Source: Lichenicola sp964249915 (lineage in GTDB: Bacteria > Pseudomonadota > Alphaproteobacteria > Acetobacterales > Acetobacteraceae). From it: a DNA stretch of 64,000 nucleotides. Made by a program: the position numbers and the translations under genes. How positions within the stretch are numbered: position 1 is the stretch's first letter; every line of letters starts with the position of its first letter. Positions 43,399 to 52,669 of this stretch are shown piece after piece. The notes beneath the pieces were generated by a model. That model was not told the DNA's origin. It did not search any database and was given only the letters and a program-made list of their open reading frames with translations. Where the stretch lies: assembly GCA_964249915.1 (NCBI GenBank), contig CAXUEL010000001.1, forward strand, positions 1 to 64,000. Direction: 5' to 3'.

Positions 43399-43742
43399 TC
43401 GGCGGCGACGGCCTCCGCGGCCTGCGCTTCGATGGCGTCCTGTGCGGCGCGGTATGCCTTGACCATCGCCATCTGCTGATGGAGCTGCACCACCGCGAGG
43501 CCGTCGTCGCCGAGGCGGTCAATCATGGCGTCGATCTGCCTCTCGTTGGTCGGCTTGGCGCACGGCACGCCGTCGATGGACACCACGGACGCGGCGGCCT
43601 GCACGCTCATCACGTACGGCTGGTTCATCGACTGGTCGGGGCCGATAGCGCGTAGCAGGCGGAGCTGTTCCAGCGCCGACATGTCCTTGACGGTGAGCTT
43701 GCGGCCCTTGGCGTCGGCGAGGACCGTGGGTTCCGCGCTCAT
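43374..43742 (-). CDS. tail assembly chaperone (G part)
   Basis: Protein of 122 residues: MSAEPTVLADAKGRKLTVKD, MSALEQLRLLRAIGPDQSMN, then helical segments. Size, helical content and position between tube and tape measure fit the tail assembly chaperone. Its stop TAG at 43374 follows a slippery heptamer by 18 bases. The ATG overlaps the tube stop. Confidence 0.75.
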   Translation of the reverse strand: MSAEPTVLADAKGRKLTVKDMSALEQLRLLRAIGPDQSMNQPYVMSVQAAASVVSIDGVPCAKPTNERQIDAMIDRLGDDGLAVVQLHQQMAMVKAYRAAQDAIEAQAAEAVAADPLAASAS

Positions 43743-44185
43743 CAGATTGCCCGCTTGTAGCGCGCGTAGCCCTTGAGCTCACCGGCGACCGGCGACCCCG
43801 ACTTCCAGGACCCCGGCTTGTACTGGAGGTCGAGCTCGGTGTACTCGAAAGTGCTCGTGGTGCCGTTGCGCTCGATGATGGTCTCGTAGCCGGTGAACTG
43901 AGGCACGAAGCCGCCCGCGACCCAGTAGGCCGCCTCCAGCGCCGCGAAGAACGTGTCGACGGTGGCGTCCTCCCTGTCGAACTTGAGCGACAGGTTGTGG
44001 CCGTCTGGCAGCGAGAACTGCCGCGTCGGACCGTCCAAGACCTTGCTCTTCGCGGTCTCGTACATGGGCTCGGAGTCGTAGCCGGTGAGCTGCGGGAGCT
44101 GCATGGTGACACCGGTCGGGCCCACCAGCATGAAGCTGATGTCCTTGCCGACCGAGAAAGTGGTGTTGGTGCTGGTGCCGGACAT
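43742..44185 (-). CDS. tail tube protein
   Basis: Protein of 147 residues, beta-rich (MSGTSTNTTFSVGKDISFML, SLPDGHNLSLKFDREDATVD, STFEYTELDLQYKPG), similar in size and placement to tube proteins of contractile tails. It lies directly after the sheath gene. GAGG precedes the ATG. Confidence 0.78.
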   Translation of the reverse strand: MSGTSTNTTFSVGKDISFMLVGPTGVTMQLPQLTGYDSEPMYETAKSKVLDGPTRQFSLPDGHNLSLKFDREDATVDTFFAALEAAYWVAGGFVPQFTGYETIIERNGTTSTFEYTELDLQYKPGSWKSGSPVAGELKGYARYKRAI

Positions 44186-44196
44186 GGGCAGACCTC

Positions 44197-44222
44197 ATGA
44201 AAAAGGCGCCCCGAAGGACGCC
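44197..44222 (-). terminator. intrinsic terminator between sheath and tube
   Basis: On the minus strand AAGGCGTCC-TTCG-GGGCGCCTT followed by TTTTTC: a stem with one mismatch, a TTCG loop and a T-run. It lies in the 72-base gap after sheath and before tube within the late operon, so it may set relative expression or protect transcript ends. Confidence 0.65.
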
Positions 44223-44257
44223 TTGGTTGTCTACGATGAGTGGTGGAGGGGTCCGCG

Positions 44258-45784
44258 TCAGCCGACGGCGACCGAGGCCCCGCCTTGCAAGTTTACGAAC
44301 AGCTTCTCGGTGATGCCCTGGTAGCGGACCATGACGTTGGCCTGACTGATGCCCAGGGCGCGGGAAGCATCAGGGTTGTTCGATCGGTCGCAGACCACGG
44401 TGTAGGGGATGGAGCCGTCATCGTCGCCGATGAGGTCGTTCGTCTGCATCATGCTGAGCAGCGCAAGCAGCGTCACGCGGCAAGCCGTCAGGTTCGGCAG
44501 GCTGTTCGGCCGTCCGACGTAGACGCCCATGCCGCCGTTGATGGTCTTGGCGATGTAGTTGGTCATCGCAGTGTAGCTGTCCGACTGCCTCGACGCGTCC
44601 GACGAGCTATTGTGGCCGACCAGCGATGACCAGTAGCTGCCACCCGGGCTCGGGTTCCCGATGACATCGATGCCCGCCAGGACGAGCTCCTCGATTTCGG
44701 CGGACGAGTAGCCGACCAGCGCGCCGGATCCGACGGTGCCGGACTTCTGGCTGCCGACGATGCCAGCCAGCGCCTTGTTGAGAATGGAGTCGTTCGGAGA
44801 CAGCGACACGCGCTCGGCGGCCGCGACGACGGCAGGCGACACCAGCCGGATAATGCCGTTCGTGGTGTCGCTCCAGTAGAGCCAGTCGCCCAGCATCACA
44901 TGCACGCTGTAGTCGTCGACCCCTGCTCCGCTCTTGTTCGTGGACGCGGTGGCGATGGTCTCGGATTGCGCACCGGACACGTAGACCTCGATGCCCTCGC
45001 CCTGCGCGAACGGGACGAGGACCGCGAACTGCGCCGGGTCCGTCATGTCCACCGGGGTCGCGGCTGAGCAGCCCTGGCCACGGAGCGCGTAGAGGCCGGT
45101 CCGCGGTGCGACATCGACGCCAACCATCGTGGCCGATGTCACCCCGGCGGCGCCGTCCGCTCCGCCCGCGAGCTGGTAGGCGGCGGCCGTCGGCAGCGCG
45201 CCTGCGGCGGCCGCGATGTTGTCGAACACCTCCTGGCTGCCCGACAGGCTGACGACCACGCGGAAGGTGCCGACCTTCGAACCCTGGGACACGGAGACCG
45301 TGACGCCGTCGCCGACCACGCCGGTGTAGAGCGCGGTGAACTCCCCCGTCGCGGCATTGAAGCGCACCAGGTTCGACTGGCCACGCAGGACCCCTGCGCC
45401 CGTGTTCACTGCGGCGGCGACGGCAGACCAGAATGCGGTGGCCTCGGACAGCACAGCGGCAGCCAGCGTGAAGGTCGCGGCGACATCGGTCCCGTCGGAC
45501 ACTCGGACCGCCCTGAAGGCGTTGACGCCCTGCAGTGCGGCCACGGTCGCCGCGGTTGCCAGGTCGTGCACGCGGTTGGTGACTGGGCCGAAGCTGGACA
45601 CGGCGCCGGACGGGTCACCGAACGTGATGGGCATGCCGACCGGGCCCCAGCTTCCGACGCCCACGAGGCCGAGAACGTTGGTCGGAGCACCCGACAGCAG
45701 GGTCGGCGGGGCGACAATGGCGACGTAGACGCCTGCGACGAGCTGGGATGCGGGGTTCGAGCTACCTGCCTGGATGATGGCCAT
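44258..45784 (-). CDS. contractile tail sheath protein
   Basis: Protein of 508 residues. The N-terminus (GVYVAIVAPPTLLSGAPTNV, LVGVGSWGPVGMPITFGDPS) and the C-terminus (GGMGVYVGRPNSLPNLTACR, ALGISQANVMVRYQGITEKL) have the features of Mu/P2-type sheath proteins. Its presence shows the phage is a myovirus. It would polymerise around the tube and contract on infection. Confidence 0.9.
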   Translation of the reverse strand: MAIIQAGSSNPASQLVAGVYVAIVAPPTLLSGAPTNVLGLVGVGSWGPVGMPITFGDPSGAVSSFGPVTNRVHDLATAATVAALQGVNAFRAVRVSDGTDVAATFTLAAAVLSEATAFWSAVAAAVNTGAGVLRGQSNLVRFNAATGEFTALYTGVVGDGVTVSVSQGSKVGTFRVVVSLSGSQEVFDNIAAAAGALPTAAAYQLAGGADGAAGVTSATMVGVDVAPRTGLYALRGQGCSAATPVDMTDPAQFAVLVPFAQGEGIEVYVSGAQSETIATASTNKSGAGVDDYSVHVMLGDWLYWSDTTNGIIRLVSPAVVAAAERVSLSPNDSILNKALAGIVGSQKSGTVGSGALVGYSSAEIEELVLAGIDVIGNPSPGGSYWSSLVGHNSSSDASRQSDSYTAMTNYIAKTINGGMGVYVGRPNSLPNLTACRVTLLALLSMMQTNDLIGDDDGSIPYTVVCDRSNNPDASRALGISQANVMVRYQGITEKLFVNLQGGASVAVG

Positions 45785-45877
45785 GGAGAGGATTCCTCAC
45801 GCGGAAGCGGCCGCCTCGGACAGGTCCGGGCAGCGTCAGGTGGATGGGATGTCGGTGTGCGGCAGGCCGCGAGGTGG

Positions 45878-46678
45878 TCAGGCGGCGAGCGTCACGCTGG
45901 CGCGCGGGAACAGGATCGGCGACACCGCGCGGGTCTGCATCGTCGCGTATTCGACCGAGTAGCGAAGGTCCCTGCGGTAAACCCCGGATTTCTGGCCGGT
46001 GTCGTCGGGGAACGTGCCGTGATACGCGACCAGGCCCTGAGTGCCGCCCGGCAGGTCGATGAACTCGCCGTCGAACACGGCCAGTGCGCCGTCGATAACC
46101 CTGGCTGCAGCATCGCGGAGTTCCGGGGTCGGGCACCACAGCGTGACGCGGAAAATCTGCGCCTGACGCCGGACCTCGCGCGCCAGCGTGACCGGGGCGC
46201 CCACGCGGACCGCGAAGTCGGCGGCAACGGGGACCGTCAAAACATCTCCGGATGCCGAGGCACCTGGCACGATGGCGGCCAGGGCAGTGACGACATCCGC
46301 CGGTAGGGCGGCTGCCTGGACCCCGTGGACTTGGCCAGCGAGCAGGACGGAGACGATTTGTCCGCTGCCACCATTGCCGCCGAAGGTCACCGTGTTCCCG
46401 GCGACGGTGGCGGTCAGGGTGACCGGGGCTCGGGATGCCTCGCGGAACTCGGACAGGTAGCGGGTCAGGTTCCGCACCGCGCCGGGCACCGAAAAGACGG
46501 TGGCGTTCACGACCCCGGCGGCGAGCGAGGCGTCCTCAGTGGGCGCGTCCGGCCAGCCGCGGTAGGCGTTGAGCTCGGTCAGGCCGGGAACGACGCACGG
46601 GCTACCGGGGCCGCCGGGGTAGGCTGCATCGACCACCAGGCCGACCAGAGCTTCCTCGACATCGGAGAGATCGGCCAT
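45878..46678 (-). CDS. phage tail terminator/neck-type protein
   Basis: Protein of 266 residues opening MADLSDVEEALVGLVVDAAY, with FRVTLWCPTPELRDAAARVI and SGVYRRDLRYSVEYATMQTR. It is located upstream of the sheath in the head-tail connector region. Assignment as neck or tail-completion protein is from position and size; no exact family is recalled. Confidence 0.6.
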   Translation of the reverse strand: MADLSDVEEALVGLVVDAAYPGGPGSPCVVPGLTELNAYRGWPDAPTEDASLAAGVVNATVFSVPGAVRNLTRYLSEFREASRAPVTLTATVAGNTVTFGGNGGSGQIVSVLLAGQVHGVQAAALPADVVTALAAIVPGASASGDVLTVPVAADFAVRVGAPVTLAREVRRQAQIFRVTLWCPTPELRDAAARVIDGALAVFDGEFIDLPGGTQGLVAYHGTFPDDTGQKSGVYRRDLRYSVEYATMQTRAVSPILFPRASVTLAA

Positions 46679-46694
46679 GGCGCACCTCCCAGGG

Positions 46695-47339
46695 TCAGGA
46701 CTCGGCGAGCATCAGGGTCAGCCGCCAGCCGCGCGGGCTCTTCTCGGTGGACGACAGCTTGTAGCGGTGGCCGTCACCGTCGAGCAGGATGTCGTCCGTC
46801 AGAAGCTCGACGCCTCCGACGCTCGGCAGGAACGCAGTGAACCAGGGCATGCGGACGTCACCGGGCAGCGGCACGTCGCCGCGCTCCCCCTTGGTTCCCT
46901 GGAGCAGCGCCATCGGCCAAGCCGTCAGCAGCGATGCTTCGGTCGACTTCACGTCACCGCCGTAGCCCTGGCGTCCGCCGCCGCGTCCGGCCGCCGAGGG
47001 GCGGACGAAGCTGCCCGTGGCGTTGCACTGGACGACTTCGATGGGGAGCAGCGGGTCCTGGGCGGCGACAAACCAGGTGGCCGCGCCGACCAGGTAGTCC
47101 CCGACCTGGGTCTGCGATCCGTCGACGAGCGCGGTCCACACGGGCGTCGCATAAGCCTGCGGGCGCCGGAAAGCATAGTTGTCGGCACTGAATGCCGCGG
47201 GCAGTGTCTGGACGAGGTTCGCTGGAACCAGAGGGTTGCCGGGGCCGGAAGGGCGGAACTGGTTGTGAGGCAGGCCAACGCGCTGTGCGCTCAGGGCGTA
47301 GCCGCGGTTGACTAGCGATTGGATGCGGCTACCGTCCAC
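46695..47339 (-). CDS. phage neck-region hypothetical protein
   Basis: Protein of 214 residues opening MDGSRIQSLVNRGYALSAQR, with LLPIEVVQCNATGSF and KYKLSST-like ends. It belongs to the head-tail joining block between capsid and sheath genes. No family is recognised with certainty. Confidence 0.6.
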   Translation of the reverse strand: MDGSRIQSLVNRGYALSAQRVGLPHNQFRPSGPGNPLVPANLVQTLPAAFSADNYAFRRPQAYATPVWTALVDGSQTQVGDYLVGAATWFVAAQDPLLPIEVVQCNATGSFVRPSAAGRGGGRQGYGGDVKSTEASLLTAWPMALLQGTKGERGDVPLPGDVRMPWFTAFLPSVGGVELLTDDILLDGDGHRYKLSSTEKSPRGWRLTLMLAES

Positions 47340-47361
47340 GTGTCACCTCCGGAGCGGTCGC

Positions 47362-47709
47362 GTGCCTGACACAGAATCAATAATCGTGAACTGTGCTCGC
47401 GGGGAACTGCCTGCTATCGGCGAGCGAGTGCATGCCGAGCAGGGGCCCGACAATGAGCACGGCGTGACCTGGGTGCTGGCGACCGTCGACAGGCATCTTC
47501 CTGCGACCGGAATGATCGACGAGAGCCACGACGATGTAGACATGAGCTACATCTCAGGTGCGGTCGACCGCATCGAAGAGATGCACCCGATACCTCAGGC
47601 GTTCCCCAACGAAGAGGCTATGCTGCGCCACGCATCTGAGTGCGGTCCATCTTTTGCAGTGTGGGTGCTGCTCGACGCACCACACCCGGATGCAGAGCAG
47701 CCTAGATAA
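47362..47709 (+). CDS. plus-strand hypothetical gene (moron-like)
   Basis: Protein of about 115 residues beginning at GTG 47362 (VPDTESIIVNCARGELPAIG) with a CTCCGGAGCG ribosome-binding region. It reads MIDESHDDVDMSYISGAVDR in the middle. No family is recognised. It lies antiparallel between two head-tail genes and overlaps the next gene's end by eight bases. Composition and orientation suggest cargo. Confidence 0.55.
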   Translation: MPDTESIIVNCARGELPAIGERVHAEQGPDNEHGVTWVLATVDRHLPATGMIDESHDDVDMSYISGAVDRIEEMHPIPQAFPNEEAMLRHASECGPSFAVWVLLDAPHPDAEQPR

Positions 47710-48112
47710 CGATGCGCCCGCCGCTGTCACCGCCGAACTCGGGCCCCGGAGGCACGCCCAAGAAGCTGCACAGCCTCTTGCGCCATCCGTCGTAGAGCCT
47801 CTCGCGGTCCCTGACTTCGGAAGCGTTCCGCGTCCATACGGCGGCCTGCGCCGTGTCCAAGTTCGCGGCCGCGCCCAGGATGCCGGTTTCTAACGGGTAG
47901 AGCTGCGTCAGGTAGGTCCGCAACACGGCGAGCTCGCTGGCCGTGAGATTGGTCAGCCGATACTCGAGCATTCCGTAGGCATGGAAGAAGCGATATCCGA
48001 CGAAGCCGCTCGCGCCGGGTCCATAGACCGGGTAACCGCAATACCGGCGCGCATCGACGCGCTCGGCATCGGCAAGCGGATTGCTAGCCGTGCCAGGTGC
48101 GGTTTCGGACAT
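47702..48112 (-). CDS. head-tail connector-region protein
   Basis: Protein of 136 residues with GYPVYGPGASGFVGYRFFHA and TNLTASELAVLRTYLTQLYP. It is placed two genes after the major capsid. It may be a head-tail adaptor; function is inferred from position only. Confidence 0.55.
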   Translation of the reverse strand: MSETAPGTASNPLADAERVDARRYCGYPVYGPGASGFVGYRFFHAYGMLEYRLTNLTASELAVLRTYLTQLYPLETGILGAAANLDTAQAAVWTRNASEVRDRERLYDGWRKRLCSFLGVPPGPEFGGDSGGRIVI

Positions 48113-48115
48113 CGG

Positions 48116-48310
48116 CTACTCCAGGATTTCGTAGGCTGCGCCTCGCTTCGTGAGGAGCGCGATGTCGTTGGCAGATTCCACGACTATGTCCTGCCGCCAA
48201 AAACAGTGGCCGGTGTCGTCATGAAATCCGTAGGGCCGAAGCATCCGGATCCGCGTCGGGATGACGTCGGGCTCCGGAGGCTGCTGCGGCTGTCGCGGTG
48301 TTCTCGCCAT
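48116..48310 (-). CDS. small head-region protein
   Basis: Protein of 64 residues: a Pro/Gln-rich start followed by MLRPYGFHDDTGHCFWRQDI and ALLTKRGAAYEILE. It is four bases from the next gene and close to the capsid gene. It resembles small head accessory proteins in size and placement; function unknown. Confidence 0.55.
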   Translation of the reverse strand: MARTPRQPQQPPEPDVIPTRIRMLRPYGFHDDTGHCFWRQDIVVESANDIALLTKRGAAYEILE

Positions 48311-48344
48311 GGTGGTCAGGACGACCTTTCAGCCGCCCTCTCCC

Positions 48345-49697
48345 TCACATTGATTCGATGACCACGCCCCTTTTAAGAGCCGAGTTGGTCGCCGTCGGAA
48401 TGATCGCGGGGTTGGCTGTGACGTCGGTTGGCAAAGCGAACCCGCCAATCCAGTACCAGGACTGGGCGATTACCTGGCCGAGGCGGTCCAGCGGCGCACG
48501 GGTAACCATGCAAATGCCGTCGTGCATTTCCTTCAGGTCGGCCAGGGTTTCTGGCAGGTCGCTGTAGCCGGTGTCGGCGTAGTCGCCTTCGACCAGTGCG
48601 CCCTTGCCGACCACCATCGCGCGCTGGATGGCATTACCGTTCAGGACCTGCTGCGGGCTCTCGGTGGTCGGGATGAACCGCACACCCATGAGCTCGAAGA
48701 CTTCGCCCTGGCGGAACTCCCTGCTCTGATACGCACCACGGAACATGTTCTGGAACTGCTGGTCGTCGAACAGCCCCTGCAGCTGCTCGTCGCTCAGCGT
48801 GCAGTTGAAGAGGCCGTCGATGGTGGGCACCGCGTTGCGACGCAGCTTGGTTACGGCCGACTGGACCGCCTTGAAGCTCAGCGTGTCCCCGGCGACCAGC
48901 GAACCCGTGGTCAGGCGACCATTCGGACGGATCACGCTCGGCGCGCTGAAGGCGACCACGGCAGCGCCCGCGGCGCCGTTGGCTTCGGCCACGTTGGCGG
49001 AGAACTGCAGCGTCCCGCTCGTGCCACGCGGGGCGGTCGAGATGTTGGAGCCAGCGCTGTCGGCGGTGACGCCGATGAGGACGTAGGGCGCGCCGTTCAC
49101 GTAAACGGTGAGCGGGTTGGCGTTCGACACCGGCTGCACGACGCCGGTCGCGGTGACTGCGTTGACGAAGCCTCGGATGTCATCGACGTGCAGAGTGCTG
49201 GCATCGGCGCCAAGCGCGGTGCTCACGCTGGTGTTGCCACCCAGGTAGCCGCCCACGTCGAGCACGTTGCCGCCGCTGTTGCCGTAGAACAGGGTGTTGC
49301 GGGCGATTCGGTCGAGCGACTGCACGGCCTGCGTGCCGTTGACTTCGGCGTTCGCCAAGAACTGGCGCGCGATGCCGACGCCCTCGCTGACCATGTTGAG
49401 GTCCAGGGTGTCGTTATACTGATCGATTCCCATCGAGTACTGCTCGACGGTCCAGGAAGTCGGCGTCATGCCGTTGTCGAGACCGGTGTTCGCGGTCACC
49501 GCGGTTGGGGTCTCGACCGGCGCCTTCAGACCACGGCGGGTCTCGGTGATGGTCTGGCCGATGCGGCCTGGGAAGGTGACGCGATCGGCGATGGCTCGGA
49601 AGCCCAGGGTGCTCTTGAGGCCGGTCTGGAAGCGCCGGGCCAGGAACCCTTGCTGGATGATGGGCTGCAGGGCGGTGGGGAAGTCTGCGATGGGCAT
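48345..49697 (-). CDS. major capsid protein
   Basis: Protein of 450 residues opening MPIADFPTALQPIIQQGFLA, with GFRAIADRVTFPGRIGQTIT, VEQYSMGIDQYNDTLDLNMV and FELMGVRFIPTTESPQQVLN. This arrangement recalls N4 gp56/P22-type coat proteins, from memory. Position after the scaffold-like gene supports the call. ATG 49697 is used instead of the longer frame. Confidence 0.78.
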   Translation of the reverse strand: MPIADFPTALQPIIQQGFLARRFQTGLKSTLGFRAIADRVTFPGRIGQTITETRRGLKAPVETPTAVTANTGLDNGMTPTSWTVEQYSMGIDQYNDTLDLNMVSEGVGIARQFLANAEVNGTQAVQSLDRIARNTLFYGNSGGNVLDVGGYLGGNTSVSTALGADASTLHVDDIRGFVNAVTATGVVQPVSNANPLTVYVNGAPYVLIGVTADSAGSNISTAPRGTSGTLQFSANVAEANGAAGAAVVAFSAPSVIRPNGRLTTGSLVAGDTLSFKAVQSAVTKLRRNAVPTIDGLFNCTLSDEQLQGLFDDQQFQNMFRGAYQSREFRQGEVFELMGVRFIPTTESPQQVLNGNAIQRAMVVGKGALVEGDYADTGYSDLPETLADLKEMHDGICMVTRAPLDRLGQVIAQSWYWIGGFALPTDVTANPAIIPTATNSALKRGVVIESM

Positions 49698-49804
49698 GTG
49701 TATTGTCCTCTGGTTGTAGCGCGCAGGCGGCATCACGGGGGTCGAACCCGAGGCTCGTCGGCGGCAAATGGATGTCGGTGGGTGCCGGACGGACCGGCGG
49801 GTAG

Positions 49805-50449
49805 TTAGCGACGCGAAAGGATTGCGGCCTCGGCGGCGGTGGCCTCTTCCGGCGTCATGTCGCGCACGTGCTTGACGGCGGCGGCGGCGGGCTTCGGCGT
49901 CGAGCGCGTCTGCGAGGTTGTTCCGCGGTCAGCTCCGGTCGCCTGGAACAGGTGCGGAAGGTCCGCCTTCACCTTGGCCCAGAAGCCTTCAGGCAGAACC
50001 ACGTCGCCGTCGGCATTGACCTTGGCGGCCGAGGTGTCGACGAGCTTCAGGAAATCGGGGTGAGCCAGGCCCGCCTCGACCGCCGTCGCCTTGACCTCGG
50101 CGCGGATGAGCCTGTCGTCCAATGCCTTCGAGGCCCGGGTGACATTGGCCTCGGCCTCGCGGACCGCCTTCTCCGACGCCGTCCGCGCCTCGTCCGCCAC
50201 CTTGTCGGCTGCGGCCCGGGCTTCGGCGGCCTTGGACTCCGTCGCGGCGACGGAAGCCTTGAGAGCGTCGCGTTCGGCGAGAGCTGCCCTGACGAAGTCC
50301 GTCGAGTAGACCTCGGGCACCGAAGCTCGCGCTGGCGTCGCTACCGGAACGACAGGGGTGGCGGTCGGAGTCGGGTTGCCGCCTGCGCCGCCGTTGTCGG
50401 CCTCGCGCAGGAAGGCGGCCCCGGCCAGGAGCTGGGATCGAAAGTTCAT
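49805..50449 (-). CDS. scaffold-like protein
   Basis: Protein of 214 residues: a Pro/Thr-rich N-terminus, a long Ala/Glu/Lys coiled coil (about 60-120), then GLAHPDFLKLVDTSAAKVNA and GFWAKVKADLPHLF, similar to phage scaffold proteins. Located immediately upstream of the major capsid gene. It would guide procapsid assembly. Confidence 0.72.
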   Translation of the reverse strand: MNFRSQLLAGAAFLREADNGGAGGNPTPTATPVVPVATPARASVPEVYSTDFVRAALAERDALKASVAATESKAAEARAAADKVADEARTASEKAVREAEANVTRASKALDDRLIRAEVKATAVEAGLAHPDFLKLVDTSAAKVNADGDVVLPEGFWAKVKADLPHLFQATGADRGTTSQTRSTPKPAAAAVKHVRDMTPEEATAAEAAILSRR

Positions 50450-50520
50450 GGATATCCTCGTTGTTTATGGCGGCCCTGCCCCGCCTAGGCGCCGTCTAAG
50501 GACGGTCGCCGTCGATTTCG

Positions 50521-50775
50521 TTAGGTCCGGAGAGCTTCCGCGACCCGCTTGCGATCCTCGCCAGCGTCACCGGCGAGCACGGCATCGTCGTGTCCGATAA
50601 GGACCATGTGCGTTGCGGACGCGAGCAGGAGCACGGCTTCCCGATGCGACGTCAGGCCGCTCATCGACATGGCGTTGAACCCGCGCGGGTCGCTGACGAC
50701 CAGGATTGCAGACGCCGCTCCCAGGCGGGCCGCCACCTCATCGACCAGTTCTTGAAGGTCTTCGATATCGCTCAT
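50521..50775 (-). CDS. small hypothetical protein after portal
   Basis: Protein of 84 residues (MSDIEDLQELVDEVAARLGA) with a mixed alpha/beta pattern. Four-base overlap with the portal stop suggests coupled translation. No family is recognised. Confidence 0.5.
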   Translation of the reverse strand: MSDIEDLQELVDEVAARLGAASAILVVSDPRGFNAMSMSGLTSHREAVLLLASATHMVLIGHDDAVLAGDAGEDRKRVAEALRT

Positions 50776-52250
50776 GCTGCCAGGACCTCCGTGGCCTTTA
50801 CCTGCGCGGCTACTGCGCTGGCGCGGGCTTGCTGGGCCTCGACCTCGAGCAGGATTTGCTTCCGCTCGGCCGTGATGTCTTCGATGTCCAGGCTCGGCGC
50901 GATGATGCGGGTCGCTGTCGCCTCACTCAGGATCCCGGCGCCGGTCAAGGAGACCATTGTCGTAGCAGTCGCCTGCAAGTCAGCGGCCGTCGCGTGGAAC
51001 CACGGTGGCCAGCGCAAGGACAACCCGTCCGGAGACAGGTTGCTGACGCGCTGGCCGCCGATGAGCAGGCCGCCCGCCACCTTGCCAGATGCGACGCAGA
51101 GCATGCGGACCAGCGACAGCAGGGCACCCTCGCCGTAGCTGGTCCGCAAGCGGTCGGCCAACCACACGAGCCCTTGGCACATCAATTCCATGGCGCGCCC
51201 GCTCTGGGCGGCGGCCAACTTGTCGGCGTCGGCTCGGTTACCGTGTGTCGCTTCCAGCGCGACGGACCTCAGGAACCGCACGTGCTCGAGGACCGCGTTG
51301 GCCGCCTCCCCGGAGATCTCCAGGAACTTTGCTTCCGCCGTCGGGTCCGACAGCACAATCGCGTTCGCCGCGCCGCCGGTCAAGGGCTTGTCTTGGCCGC
51401 CTGGGTCGCGGATTACGAGGCGGGGGTCGGACGCGTATTTCAGGCCCCTGCCCGCCTGACTGAGCTGGTAGTCGACCTCGATAGCAGTGCTGACAGCCGC
51501 CTCGAAGGTGCAGCCGCCGTCCACATCATCACCGCCGCTCAGGTTCCGGATCCAAATCACGGGCAGAAAACCAAGGCCGTGAGTCACCGACTTATCGGTA
51601 TCCTTAACCGGCGGCTTACCCTCGCGAGCGTCTGCGACGCTGAGCGGCAGGAACCAGGTCTCCTCGTCTGCATCCCAGGAACGCTGGAACCAATACTGTT
51701 CGTTCCCGGCATCCGAAGGCACCGTGTAGCCCTGGGCTGCCAGGTCACGCCCGCGGACTTTGTAGCGCTCCACGACGCGCAGGAGGCTGTCCGGGTCTTC
51801 CGGGTCCCAGGTCGGCGTCAGGAACGCCGTCTGCAGGACGCTGACGAAAGGCTTGCTCTTGAGCACGCGGAACAGCAGCGCGACGGAGCCAACACTGCCA
51901 CGGGTCGCCGCATCAGCGAGGACCTCGTTCAACCGGCGGTCCTTCACCCATGCGGCCACCGCGTCGATGGTGGCCTTCGAGCCCGCGTGCACGACCGGAA
52001 AGTGACCTTCGGAAAACAGCAAGCTCACGCTGTCATCGACCACCGTCCGGCAGATGCCTGCACGCACTGACGGGCGCCTCGAGCCGAGCGGGATATACTC
52101 GCCCGCGCCGCTGATTTCGTCTGCGAAGCTGTGCCTCAGGTGGTCGTAGTGCCGCCCTTCAAGGACGGCCGTCAGCGCCGAGATACGGACCGCCCGCGCG
52201 GGCAGGTCGCTGTCCCGGGGCATCGATGTCTGGAGAGCCTGCCAATCCAC
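50772..52250 (-). CDS. portal protein
   Basis: Protein of 492 residues. The stretch YIPLGSRRPSVRAGICRTVV near the start, a beta-rich middle (YWFQRSWDADEETWFLPLSV, HGLGFLPVIWIRNL), and a helical C-terminus (STAIEVDYQLSQAGRGLKYA, EATHGNRADADKLAAAQSGR) fit SPP1 gp6-like portals. It forms the DNA entry ring of the head. Confidence 0.82.
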   Translation of the reverse strand: MDWQALQTSMPRDSDLPARAVRISALTAVLEGRHYDHLRHSFADEISGAGEYIPLGSRRPSVRAGICRTVVDDSVSLLFSEGHFPVVHAGSKATIDAVAAWVKDRRLNEVLADAATRGSVGSVALLFRVLKSKPFVSVLQTAFLTPTWDPEDPDSLLRVVERYKVRGRDLAAQGYTVPSDAGNEQYWFQRSWDADEETWFLPLSVADAREGKPPVKDTDKSVTHGLGFLPVIWIRNLSGGDDVDGGCTFEAAVSTAIEVDYQLSQAGRGLKYASDPRLVIRDPGGQDKPLTGGAANAIVLSDPTAEAKFLEISGEAANAVLEHVRFLRSVALEATHGNRADADKLAAAQSGRAMELMCQGLVWLADRLRTSYGEGALLSLVRMLCVASGKVAGGLLIGGQRVSNLSPDGLSLRWPPWFHATAADLQATATTMVSLTGAGILSEATATRIIAPSLDIEDITAERKQILLEVEAQQARASAVAAQVKATEVLAA

Positions 52251-52262
52251 CGGTAGCCCTCC

Positions 52263-52658
52263 TTATTCGTTTCGCGTCACAATAAATGTTTGCGCGTGCA
52301 GGTCTGCCAGCGACCGCTCTGCTCCGAACGCTTCAACGACCAGCCGGACGCGCCAGTGCGGCAAGAGCACGCTAGCCTCGGTTTCCGCGTATTTGCCGCC
52401 GCCGATTGGCTCGTAGAGGTCACTGAGCCGATGCCACTGGCCGTCGTCGCTCAAGAATTCCGTGCGCACGACAAGGCTTCCATGAGCCACGCGGTCACCG
52501 CGGAGACCTGAAACCTTGACTGTGACCAGGGACGCGCCGTCCGTGGACAGCAGGTCGGACTGGATGCGGTCGGCGTGCCGCTTCCGGTATGAAAGCTCGA
52601 AGGTCTTGGCGCCCTCGGTCTGCGGGGCGACCGGCCGCTCGTCGAATTCCTCGATCAT
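52263..52658 (-). CDS. hypothetical protein upstream of portal
   Basis: Protein of 131 residues, beta-rich (FELSYRKRHADRIQSDLLST, LVVRTEFLSDDGQWHRLSDL). It lies 12 bases before the portal gene in the packaging block. No family is recognised. Its end includes TTTCGCGTCAC, which recurs near 56.6 kb. Confidence 0.5.
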   Translation of the reverse strand: MIEEFDERPVAPQTEGAKTFELSYRKRHADRIQSDLLSTDGASLVTVKVSGLRGDRVAHGSLVVRTEFLSDDGQWHRLSDLYEPIGGGKYAETEASVLLPHWRVRLVVEAFGAERSLADLHAQTFIVTRNE

Positions 52659-52669
52659 GGCCGGTCCCC

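Noticed and set aside
36044..45784. Transposable Mu-like prophage
   Set aside because: Tail genes are Mu-like, but no transposase A/B genes are seen and a tyrosine integrase sits at a tRNA, so integration is site-specific.
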